Assembly (NCBI RefSeq): GCF_025960875.1
Contig: NZ_JAODLR010000030.1
Span: 1 to 44,984, forward strand
DNA: 44,984 nucleotides
Reading direction: 5' to 3'
From: Crystallibacter permensis
GTDB lineage: Bacteria > Actinomycetota > Actinomycetes > Actinomycetales > Micrococcaceae
Shown here piece after piece: positions 1 to 8,540 of the stretch; the first letter of the stretch is position 1; each line of letters opens with the position of its first letter. The notes under the pieces were generated by a model. It did no database searches and had not been told where the DNA came from. It was given only the letters and a program-made list of their open reading frames with translations. The position numbers and the translations under genes are program-made.

Positions 1-92
1 GACTTGGCCAGGTCCGTGACGACCAGATCCATGTACGCGCAGCGGACAATGTCCGGAGCAGGGACGCTGGGCTTGGGAATTTCGTTGCTCAT
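1..92 (-). CDS. hpaD: Homoprotocatechuate 2,3-dioxygenase, N-terminal part only
   Basis: Only the first 30 codons are in the window; the gene runs off the left edge. The peptide starts MSNEIPKPSVPAPDIVRC and continues through a YMDLVVTDLAKS stretch. I recognise this as the start of the extradiol (vicinal oxygen chelate) 3,4-dihydroxyphenylacetate 2,3-dioxygenases such as MndD of Arthrobacter globiformis. The enzyme opens the ring of homoprotocatechuate to give 5-carboxymethyl-2-hydroxymuconate semialdehyde, the substrate of the HpaE encoded just upstream. I chose the ATG at 92 because a GAAGGA site lies 9 nt before it; an in-frame ATG at 101 overlaps that site. Metal ligands and the C-terminus are outside the window. 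Confidence 0.85.
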   Translation of the reverse strand, partial: MSNEIPKPSVPAPDIVRCAYMDLVVTDLAK

Positions 93-121
93 GATCTTCA
101 TTCCTTCGTCGCTGAAGCGGT

Positions 122-1639
<1,518 letters not shown>

Positions 1640-1680
1640 GATGCACCTTTCTTTCCTAGGTTGTTCTTGCGCTTGTGTGG

Positions 1681-2370
1681 CTAGATGGCTGACGCTGGCT
1701 GCTGGTGCTGGGCCATGTAGGCGTTCAGCGTGGCCGTCCGGTGTGCCCGGGCGGCCATCTCGATCTCGTGGACGTCGGCCCGCGATTCGATCAGGGCGAT
1801 GAGCTGGTCGTGTTCTTCAACGGACTTGCGTGCCCGTCCCGGTACCAGATCGAAGCTGGAGGCGCGCATGGCGTTCAGCCGGTTCCAGCCGCGGTGGACC
1901 AGGTCCAGGATGTGCGGGTTGGGGCAATGGCCGTAGAGGATGGCATGGAGTTCGTTGTTGATCCGCGTGAAGCGTTGCGGTTCAAATTCTTCCAGGCACC
2001 GCCGCAGTTCTGCATTGAGCCGGCGGGCGTTGTCGATGTCCACCGCGGTGATCAGCGGGGCGGCCAAGGCGGTCGCGGCTCCTTCGATCACGCTCAGGGT
2101 CTGCATGGTGTGCAGATAGAGCGTGGCATCGACGCCGGCGACCGTGGCCCCGACATTCCGCTCGAACTTGACCAGTCCCTCGGCCTCCAGCCGGCGAATG
2201 GCTTCCCGGACCGGCACCACGCTGAAGCCGAGTTCGTCGGCGATGCTGCTCAGCACCAGCCGGTAGCCGGCCACGAGGTCGCCGCCGGTGATCCGGTCTT
2301 TGAGCACCTCGTAGGCCTGTTCCGACTTCGATCGGGCCTCGGTACGCGCGGGCGTGGCTGTGGTGGACAT
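1681..2370 (-). CDS. GntR family (FCD subfamily) regulator of the homoprotocatechuate operon
   Basis: 229-residue protein. An N-terminal winged helix of GntR type (about residues 15-80, with the stretch SVVPVREAIRRLEAEGLV) is followed by an all-helical FCD ligand-binding domain, including ELHAILYGHCPNPHILDL and a later EEHDQLIALIE segment carrying conserved Asp/His positions. FCD regulators usually repress catabolic operons and are released by a pathway acid. The gene lies inside the operon, 10 nt after the FAH-RraA gene and 41 nt before hpaE, so it is probably autoregulated. The GTATAC-centred palindrome at 3913-3926 fits the kind of operator bound by this subfamily. The effector (homoprotocatechuate or a ring-fission product) is inferred from context only. 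Confidence 0.85.
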   Translation of the reverse strand: MSTTATPARTEARSKSEQAYEVLKDRITGGDLVAGYRLVLSSIADELGFSVVPVREAIRRLEAEGLVKFERNVGATVAGVDATLYLHTMQTLSVIEGAATALAAPLITAVDIDNARRLNAELRRCLEEFEPQRFTRINNELHAILYGHCPNPHILDLVHRGWNRLNAMRASSFDLVPGRARKSVEEHDQLIALIESRADVHEIEMAARAHRTATLNAYMAQHQQPASAI

Positions 2371-2380
2371 CGTCTTGCAG

Positions 2381-3889
2381 TTACTGTCCGCCGCCGGCGG
2401 CGACCCATTCGTGGTACTTGGCCTGCCATTCCTCGTTCATCGGGAACAGTCCATCGACCTTGTGTCCTTCCTGAACCATCTGGAAGACAAAGGCATCGCG
2501 ACGCTCCTGCTCGACGGCCTCGTCGGCTACTTCCTCGGCGAGCGACGGCGGCAGCACCAGGATGCCGTCGGCGTCCGCCACGATGATGTCGCCCGGCTGC
2601 ACGGTGGTTCCGCCACAGGCAACGGTGATGTCGGTGTCCCACGGAACGTGCTTGCGCCCAAGGACGGCCGGATGCGCGGAGGCGTAGAAGGCCGGAATAT
2701 CCAGGCCGGCGACGGCGGTGAGATCGCGCACGCCGCCGTCGGTAATGACACCGGCTGCGCCGCGCTTGTGGGCGCGCAGGGCCAGGATGTCGCCGAGCGT
2801 GCCGGCGCCCTTTTCACCGCGGGCCTCCATGACTAGGACATCGCCCTCGTTCAGATCATCGATGATCCGCTTCTGGGCGTTGAAGCCGCCGCCGTGGCTC
2901 TTGAACAGATCCTCGCGGTTGGGCACGTACCGCAGTGTGCGGGCGGTACCGATGACCTTGCGGTCTGCCTTGGTGGGCTGCAGGCCATCGATGCTGACAT
3001 TGTTCAGCCCGCGCTTGCGCAGTGCGGCGGAGATGGTGGCCGTGGCGACGGAAGCCAGCTTGGCCTTCAGCTCCTCGGTCAAGACCGGCTTGTTGGCTGC
3101 CAGTCCGGCGGCTTCGGCCGAACCGAAAGCATCCTCGCGGTCCTTGTCGGTGACCTTGGGGGTGTTGCCGAACTCTGCGAACGGCACCTCGCCCTGGGTG
3201 ACCGTGGTTACGAGACGGCCGCTGCTCAGCGACGTGGAGGGGGAATCCACCTCAACCTCGACGACGTCGCCCGGGACGATGACCGAGGAACCGGCCGGGG
3301 TGCCCGTGAGAATCATGTCGCCCGGTTCCAGCGTCATCAGCTGGGACAGGTCTGCGACGATCTGGGCAAAGGGGAAAATCAGTGCCTCGGTGGTGTCATC
3401 CTGGACCAGTTCGCCGTTGACCCAGGTGCGGACGCGCAGAACCGCCGGGTCTACCTTGTCGGCCGGAATGAGGGCCGGGCCCACCGGGGTGAAGCCGTCA
3501 CCGGACTTGGACCGGATGTTGGAGCCCTTGTCCGCATACTTGATGTCGTAGACGCCGAGGTCATTGCTGGCGGTGACGGCACCGACGTAGCTCCAGGCAT
3601 CCTCGACGCTGACGCGGCGGGCAGGCTTGCCGATGACCAGGGCAACTTCGCCTTCGAACGCGAGCAGCTCGGTGCCGGCAGGGCGTTCCACCGTGCCGCC
3701 GCTGAGGCTCAACGAGGACGAGGCCTTCATGAAGTAAGACGGGTTGGCCGGAACGCGTCCGCGCTGGGCCGCCCGGGATGAGTAAGAGAGGTGCACTGCC
3801 AGCACCTTGCCGGTGTTTTTCAGCGTGGCGGAATCGACGGGCTGCAGCGTGACCGCTTCGGTTTCCTGAGCGACATGTGCTTCAGACAA
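2381..3889 (-). CDS. Fusion of FAH-family decarboxylase/isomerase and RraA-like aldolase
   Basis: 502-residue two-domain protein. Residues about 25-240 are a fumarylacetoacetate hydrolase fold, with acidic metal-ligand positions in FEGEVALVIG (79, 81) and SNDLGVYD (Asp110), as in the HpaG decarboxylase/isomerase. Residues about 270-490 are RraA-like, with the class II pyruvate-aldolase signature GVITDGGVRD (Arg388, Asp389) and a GTLGDILALRA stretch. The first half should decarboxylate and isomerise the HpaE product. The second could do the final aldol cleavage normally done by HpaI, which is inference. E. coli HpaG is instead two FAH domains in tandem. The start is TTG, 5 nt after AGGAGG. It is the first gene of the operon. 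Confidence 0.85.
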   Translation of the reverse strand: MSEAHVAQETEAVTLQPVDSATLKNTGKVLAVHLSYSSRAAQRGRVPANPSYFMKASSSLSLSGGTVERPAGTELLAFEGEVALVIGKPARRVSVEDAWSYVGAVTASNDLGVYDIKYADKGSNIRSKSGDGFTPVGPALIPADKVDPAVLRVRTWVNGELVQDDTTEALIFPFAQIVADLSQLMTLEPGDMILTGTPAGSSVIVPGDVVEVEVDSPSTSLSSGRLVTTVTQGEVPFAEFGNTPKVTDKDREDAFGSAEAAGLAANKPVLTEELKAKLASVATATISAALRKRGLNNVSIDGLQPTKADRKVIGTARTLRYVPNREDLFKSHGGGFNAQKRIIDDLNEGDVLVMEARGEKGAGTLGDILALRAHKRGAAGVITDGGVRDLTAVAGLDIPAFYASAHPAVLGRKHVPWDTDITVACGGTTVQPGDIIVADADGILVLPPSLAEEVADEAVEQERRDAFVFQMVQEGHKVDGLFPMNEEWQAKYHEWVAAGGGQ

Positions 3890-3912
3890 GACATCCTCCT
3901 GCTTATGTATGA

Positions 3913-3926
3913 AATCGTATACGATT
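3913..3926. promoter_or_regulatory. Perfect 14-bp palindrome, likely GntR-FCD operator
   Basis: AATCGTATACGATT is a perfect inverted repeat centred on GTATAC. It lies 23 bp upstream of the TTG start of the first gene of the operon. FCD-type GntR regulators commonly bind short palindromes with this kind of core. A site here would block the operon that also encodes the GntR regulator. The match to the regulator is inferred. Confidence 0.6.
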
Positions 3927-4010
3927 CATCATGGCCTGTGCCGATCGGCACGTCAAGCCCCCTGTTGGAATTTTCTACCTCTCGTTCACTGAACGTGGAA
4001 GCGGCGGCCG

Positions 4011-5066
4011 CTAAGGAGATGCGACGGCGGTCATCCCCGCCTTGATTCCGCTGGCAATACTTCCGGCTGCCAATGTAATGACCGTAGCCGGATGACCCGG
4101 GCCCGAGGCGCTGTACCACTGATCAGAGGCGCCGGTGGCGCCGCCGAGAAACTTGACCGTGTAGTCGCCGGGCGGCAGGCCTGTCAGCTCAAAGTCGCCT
4201 TCCGTCCGAACCTGCGTTTCCCGTACAAGCGACTGGTCCGCGTCGTACGCGTGCACGGCCATGCCCTTGAAGGGCACGCCGGGCGGCCCGGCGACTACGG
4301 CCCCAACGATCGCAGCCGGTCCGACTCCCGGATCCAGGCCGAGCGGAGGGACGCCGATGGGGATGTTCCGGCACATGTTCGTCTCCGCCTCGTCCAGTTG
4401 GATCATAAGCGCGTCGTATTCAGCGGGATCGACAGTCAGATTCCAGCGTGCCTTGATCCACACCCACTCCTGGGCGTATTTACAGTGCACGCCGAAGTAG
4501 GGCGGCCACCAGTCCACAGGATCCGACGAGCCGCGGTCCTCGTTGCTGCCCGTCGACAGGATGGTCAGGGTCAGGCTGTTGGTCAAATCGTTGGCGAAGT
4601 CCCGGCGTTGCTCGGGCGTCCACGCCCAGGCCCCGGAGTGCCAGGCCTCTTCCAGCGGAACAAGGTGCACCACGTTTACCTGAGCCGGATCCTCTAAGAC
4701 AAGCATGTCCCAGACCGCGGGCCATTGCGCTTTGATGACTGTGCAGGGGGAAGACATCGTCGGGTCACTGGCGTTGGCGATCAGGACGTGTTCCTCAGTG
4801 GTGCAGCCGTCCGGCCCGACCACCGGGTAGTCGAAGGCGGCTTCCCGGAATTCCGGACCCGCAGGTGCCCGCTTGTCCAAGGTGTTGAGCAGGGCGCGGC
4901 CGGTGGTGATCCCGCGGGGAGGGTAGCCGTCGGGCGGGGCCTCGCTGACGTGGAATGCTGCCGGGGCGGCCGGGAGTACTTCGGCGACGCCGACAGCCCC
5001 GCTCGCGCAGAGCGCAAGGGAAATGACTGCCACCAACATCGTGCATTGCTCTAAAGCTCGACTCAT
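4011..5066 (-). CDS. Secreted HNH-nuclease-like (DUF1524) protein with C-terminal Ig-like domain
   Basis: 351 residues from the ATG at 5066; an in-frame TTG at 5078 would add four. A hydrophobic signal segment (about residues 9-28) points to export. Residues about 75-225 resemble actinobacterial DUF1524/GmrSD-type HNH proteins: Cys108, a QWPAVWDM segment, VHLVPLEEAWHSGAWAW, FANDL, SNEDRGSSDPVDWWPP and a late YAQEWVWIK helix. In typical members the core reads DH before the VPL motif; here it is VH (Val133-His134), so an expected catalytic or metal-binding Asp is absent. Residues about 253-351 form a carboxypeptidase-regulatory/SdrB-like beta domain (EGDFELTGLPPGDYTVKF). It is a single gene; the role (extracellular nuclease or degenerate binder) is unknown. 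Confidence 0.7.
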   Translation of the reverse strand: MSRALEQCTMLVAVISLALCASGAVGVAEVLPAAPAAFHVSEAPPDGYPPRGITTGRALLNTLDKRAPAGPEFREAAFDYPVVGPDGCTTEEHVLIANASDPTMSSPCTVIKAQWPAVWDMLVLEDPAQVNVVHLVPLEEAWHSGAWAWTPEQRRDFANDLTNSLTLTILSTGSNEDRGSSDPVDWWPPYFGVHCKYAQEWVWIKARWNLTVDPAEYDALMIQLDEAETNMCRNIPIGVPPLGLDPGVGPAAIVGAVVAGPPGVPFKGMAVHAYDADQSLVRETQVRTEGDFELTGLPPGDYTVKFLGGATGASDQWYSASGPGHPATVITLAAGSIASGIKAGMTAVASP

Positions 5067-5202
5067 TGCCGTGCCCAACTATTGCCCGTCAGGGGTTGTA
5101 ACGGGATTCTACGCCGAATGGTCCGGCGGTCGTAGCCCCACGGTCGGGCGGACCTGCTGCCGCCGCTGCCGAAGCCAACTGCAGCGCCGAAGCCAGCCGA
5201 AG

Positions 5203-6159
5203 CTAACCGACGCTGGGTGCCCGGTTCGGGGGAGCCGGAATGATGACGTTGCCCGTGGTGACATTGCCTGTGTCGACCCCGTTGTGGGCGGCTGGTTCCG
5301 GGGCAAGCACAGGAGCCGGGTGGGGCGGCATGGATGTTTCCGTCCAGGACCGCAAGGTCAAGGCGACATCGTGCGCGGTGGGGCGGTCCTGCGGTTCCCT
5401 GGCGGTCATGTCACGCAGCAAGTGGCCCCATGCCGCTCCGAGATCCTCCGGAATTTCGGGATCGCGCAGCAGCCGGGCAACCGCGGCTTCGACGATCGGC
5501 CCGGGAAAGGCTTTCTCGCCGGTAAGGCATTCCAGCAAGACCAGGCCGAGCGAATAGATGTCGGAAGCGGGCGTCACCGGATGGCTCAGCGCCTGTTCCG
5601 GGCTCAGATAATTTGCCGTTCCGATGGTGGCGCCATGCACGGTAGAGACGGAAGCGTCCACCACGCGTGCGATGCCGAAATCGGAGAGTTTGGGATGCAG
5701 ACGCGTATCCTGGCTGCCCGTATCGGCGATCAGGATGTTGGCCGGCTTGACGTCCCGGTGGACTACGCCGTTCTCGTGGATGTAGTTGAGCGCATCCGCC
5801 AGCTCTGCGCCGATGTTCGCCGTCGCCGTTGGATCCAGCCATCCGACTGCTGCCAGCGTTTTGCGCAGATCCCGGCCGTCGATCAGCTCCATCACCAGGT
5901 AGCTCGTGGTGGCCCCGTCCTCCGCCTGGTAAAGGCCGGCGTCGAAAAGCGTGACCAGCACAGGATGGCTCAGCGTAGCCAGCAGCAGCGTCTCAGTGTG
6001 CTGGCGCCGGTATTCGTCGTCGTCCGGGGTAGTGGGATTGAACAACTTGACGGCAACTTCACGTCCGAGTGATTCATCCGTCGCACGGTATACCGAGGCC
6101 GCACCACCGGTACCGATAAGGTCACCGGTCCTATAGCGTCCCCCGAGGAATAAGTCCAC
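5203..6159 (-). CDS. Soluble serine/threonine protein kinase
   Basis: 318-residue Hanks-type kinase. It shows a Gly-rich loop GTGGAASVY (16-24), ATP-binding Lys38 in VAVKLF, Glu56, the catalytic HRDVKPAN (Asp136), the metal-binding DFG (Asp160), and an activation/APE region reading GTANYLSPEQ. The kinase domain fills nearly the whole chain. A Pro/Ala-rich tail of about 45 residues follows, with no membrane segment and no PASTA domains, so it should be cytosolic, unlike PknB. The start is GTG, preceded by GGAGG at 4 nt. Upstream, 6160-6239 is AT-richer and probably holds its promoter. No adjacent target or phosphatase gene is apparent. Confidence 0.9.
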   Translation of the reverse strand: MDLFLGGRYRTGDLIGTGGAASVYRATDESLGREVAVKLFNPTTPDDDEYRRQHTETLLLATLSHPVLVTLFDAGLYQAEDGATTSYLVMELIDGRDLRKTLAAVGWLDPTATANIGAELADALNYIHENGVVHRDVKPANILIADTGSQDTRLHPKLSDFGIARVVDASVSTVHGATIGTANYLSPEQALSHPVTPASDIYSLGLVLLECLTGEKAFPGPIVEAAVARLLRDPEIPEDLGAAWGHLLRDMTAREPQDRPTAHDVALTLRSWTETSMPPHPAPVLAPEPAAHNGVDTGNVTTGNVIIPAPPNRAPSVG

Positions 6160-6239
6160 TAAGCCTCCAGGGCCGGGTATGAAAGGTTTTTATCTAGTAA
6201 GTAGTCTACCTTCCCGGGAGGAGCAGTAGGCACCTCAAA

Positions 6240-6285
6240 GCGAAAACGGAAGGCACGCCATATCGGGCGTGCCTTCCGTTTTCGC
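6240..6285. terminator. Long perfect hairpin ending the 2-oxo acid dehydrogenase operon
   Basis: The arms 6240-6259 and 6266-6285 are fully complementary (20 bp) around a 6-nt loop. The outer ends carry A-runs on the left arm and T-runs on the right, so it can work in both directions. It lies 18 bp past the stop of the leftward alpha/beta hydrolase gene and is the likely end of that transcript. Confidence 0.85.
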
Positions 6286-6303
6286 CGTCCGCGGCGGGCC
6301 GGT

Positions 6304-7110
6304 TCAGCCGGCGAGGAATTCGATGGCGGCATTCTTGAACGCGCGGCTGGTGACCGCGTTGGCATGGGTCCGGGCAGGCAGCCACAGCAGTTCCGCGTTG
6401 GCGCTGAGCTTGGCCAGCTCCGGCGCCGTGGCGGCCAGCTCGTCCTTCTCGCCCGCCACCAGCAGCACCGGCATCCGCGGCACCGCCTCGGCCGGGACAA
6501 AGGGCTCCGTCTTGATGGCCTCGATCATGGTCAGCAGCGCGAAGACGTCATTGCTTGGCACCAATGTGGCCATCCGGAGCAGTTCGGCCGTCGTCGGGTC
6601 TGCGATCTCCGTCCCGTCGGCCAGATACTGCTGGGCCGCGCGCAGGTCGAAGTCCGCCAGCGGATCCCCGACCCCGGGTCCGCCCAGGACCATCCGGCGC
6701 ACCATTTCCGGCTGCGTGGCGCCGAACTCCCAAGCCAGACGTGAGCCCAGTGAGTAGCCAACCAGATCCACTCCGGTGGAATCGTCGTCGTCCTTCAGCG
6801 GCCGGACGTGGGCGTTGTAGATCAACTGCAGCAGATCCGCGCGGATCCGGCTGGGGGAGTAGGCATCCATTTCCTCCGGGGAAGGGCTGCCGCCATGGCC
6901 CGGGAGGTCCACCGTGACCACCCGCCGTCCGGCCTGCGTCAAAGCCGTAATCCAGCCGGCGTCCTCCCAGTTGAGCTTGGCGGAGGACGCGAAACCATGC
7001 AGCAGGATGACCGGCCGGCGCGGACCGGTGGTTCCCTCGGCGGCCTCGTGGATCCGCACGTTCAGGTGCGGATCCACGCCCTCGACGGTCTGTTCCCGGT
7101 GCCTGCCCAC
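6304..7110 (-). CDS. Alpha/beta hydrolase, last gene of the 2-oxo acid dehydrogenase operon
   Basis: 268-residue alpha/beta hydrolase fold. It has an oxyanion-hole HGF (LLHGFASS), the strand-turn VDLPGHGGS, a nucleophile elbow GYSLGS, a late acid region (AGEKDEL) and a catalytic-His segment (RTHANAV). The GTG start lies 4 nt after the stop of the lipoyl-domain gene, so the two are almost certainly cotranslated. The AcoC E2 of acetoin-cleaving systems is a single chain of lipoyl domain plus alpha/beta hydrolase with no classical acyltransferase domain. Here the same two parts occur as neighbouring genes behind E1 alpha and E1 beta. An acyl-transfer or thioesterase role on the lipoyl arm is therefore plausible but inferred; a generic esterase is the alternative. 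Confidence 0.8.
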   Translation of the reverse strand: MGRHREQTVEGVDPHLNVRIHEAAEGTTGPRRPVILLHGFASSAKLNWEDAGWITALTQAGRRVVTVDLPGHGGSPSPEEMDAYSPSRIRADLLQLIYNAHVRPLKDDDDSTGVDLVGYSLGSRLAWEFGATQPEMVRRMVLGGPGVGDPLADFDLRAAQQYLADGTEIADPTTAELLRMATLVPSNDVFALLTMIEAIKTEPFVPAEAVPRMPVLLVAGEKDELAATAPELAKLSANAELLWLPARTHANAVTSRAFKNAAIEFLAG

Positions 7111-7114
7111 CGGA

Positions 7115-7444
7115 CTAGTCCTCGTCCAGATTGGCGCTGAGGCGGACGCGTCGCTTGGGCGCCTCCTCCTTCGGCACCGTGCCGACGATGCCGGCCGTGT
7201 CGTCCGGAACTTCGAAGACGATCAGCGGGTCGCCCACCTTGATGGTCTCGCCGGGTTCACCGTAGGTCCGGACCACTTTGCCGGCCTGCGGCGACGGCAG
7301 CTCCACCGCCGACTTGGTCGTCTCCACTTCCACCAGCGGGTGGTTGCGTTCGACCATCTCGCCCTCGGTCACCAGCCATTCAAGCACGGTGGCCTCGATC
7401 AGGCCCTCGCCCAGATCCGGGAGGGGGAAGGAAATTTCAGCCAC
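7115..7444 (-). CDS. Stand-alone lipoyl-domain protein (E2-like, no acyltransferase domain)
   Basis: 109 residues starting MAEISFPLPDLGEGLIEAT. It is a complete lipoyl domain with the attachment lysine in VEVETTKSAVELP (Lys44) and a short charged tail ending RRVRLSANLDED. Full E2 proteins of 2-oxo acid dehydrogenases also have a peripheral-subunit-binding domain and an acyltransferase domain (total about 400-550 residues); neither is present here or anywhere else in the window. I chose the GTG at 7444 because it overlaps the E1 beta stop (last codons CGT GGC TGA) and the protein then begins exactly at the domain. It should be lipoylated and shuttle acyl groups from E1 to another catalytic partner. 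Confidence 0.88.
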   Translation of the reverse strand: MAEISFPLPDLGEGLIEATVLEWLVTEGEMVERNHPLVEVETTKSAVELPSPQAGKVVRTYGEPGETIKVGDPLIVFEVPDDTAGIVGTVPKEEAPKRRVRLSANLDED

Positions 7445-8540
7445 GGCGATACTCCAATACTCGCTGGATCCCGTACAGGATGCGGTCAATGTTGGGGATG
7501 TACTCGTCCTCGAGGTCTCCTGAGGGATACGGTACGTCGAAACCGGTCACCCGCTCAACGGGTGCCTTCAGGGTGCCGAAGCATCGCTCGGTGATGGTCG
7601 AGGCGACTTCGGCGCCCAGCCCGGAGGTCCGGGGCGCTTCATGAACGACGACGGCGCGGCGCGTCTTGGCCACGGAAGCCGCCAGGCCTTCGGCGTCGAT
7701 GGGCTTGAGCCACCGCAGGTCCAGGACCTCGATCTCGATGCCGTCCTCGGCAGCCAGCTCGGCAACCTGCAGACAGCGGGCCACCATGGCACCCCAGGCC
7801 ACCAGGGTCAGGTGCTTGCCCTCGCGGACCACCCGGGAACCGTTTGGGCTGTAGCCGGCTGCGTCGGCGCCGGCGTTGACCGGGCCCTTCTGCCAGTACC
7901 GGGACTTCGGCTCCATGAAGATGACCGGGTCCTGGCGCGCAGCCGCGTACTTGAGCAGGTGGTATGCCTCGTTCGGCCCCGACGGGGAAACGACCTTGAG
8001 GCCGGGCACGTGGGCGAACATTGCTTCCAGAGATTCGCCGTGGTGCTCCGGCGCCCGGATGCCGCCGAAGCTGGGCACGCGCAGGGTGATCGGCATCGGC
8101 AGCGTCCCGCGGCTGCGGTAGTTCATCCGGCCAACCTGGCAGATGATCTGGTTGACCGCAGGGTAGGCGAAACCGTCGAACTGCACTTCCGGGATGGGGT
8201 GGTAGCCGGCCATGGCCAGCCCCACGGACATGCCCAGGATGCCGGATTCGGCCAACGGGGTATCGAAAACCCGTGCCTCGCCGAACTTCTTCTGCAGGCC
8301 GTCGGTGATGCGGAAGACGCCGCCCAACTGGCCGACGTCCTCGCCCAGGATGAGCGCGCGCGGATTCTCCGTCATGACTTCAGCCAGGGCGCGGTTCAGT
8401 GCCTGCTGCATGGACATGGTTTCGGTGGCTCCGGCGTCTGCAGGCTCCGGGAAGTTCTGCACGGATTCCTGCTGCACGTCGGCGGCAGTTGTGTTGTCCT
8501 GGGCGGCTTCGAGGTCGCTCAGGGTTGTGTGCTCAGACAT
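7437..8540 (-). CDS. bkdB: 2-oxo acid dehydrogenase E1 component, beta subunit
   Basis: 367 residues, slightly longer than usual because of a polar N-terminal extension of about 40 residues. It has transketolase-type pyrimidine-binding features: ILGEDVGQLGGVF with the TPP-activating Glu, FDTPLAESGILGMSVG, a central PVIFMEPKSRYW, and the C-terminal transketolase domain (DLRWLKPID, VVHEAPRTSGLGAEV). With the alpha subunit it forms the E1 heterotetramer that decarboxylates a 2-oxo acid and transfers the acyl group to lipoate. The ATG overlaps the end of the alpha gene by 8 nt. Whether the substrate is a branched-chain oxo acid or pyruvate is not settled by sequence; the amino-acid permease and Lrp regulator next door favour amino-acid derived oxo acids. 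Confidence 0.88.
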   Translation of the reverse strand: MSEHTTLSDLEAAQDNTTAADVQQESVQNFPEPADAGATETMSMQQALNRALAEVMTENPRALILGEDVGQLGGVFRITDGLQKKFGEARVFDTPLAESGILGMSVGLAMAGYHPIPEVQFDGFAYPAVNQIICQVGRMNYRSRGTLPMPITLRVPSFGGIRAPEHHGESLEAMFAHVPGLKVVSPSGPNEAYHLLKYAAARQDPVIFMEPKSRYWQKGPVNAGADAAGYSPNGSRVVREGKHLTLVAWGAMVARCLQVAELAAEDGIEIEVLDLRWLKPIDAEGLAASVAKTRRAVVVHEAPRTSGLGAEVASTITERCFGTLKAPVERVTGFDVPYPSGDLEDEYIPNIDRILYGIQRVLEYRRG

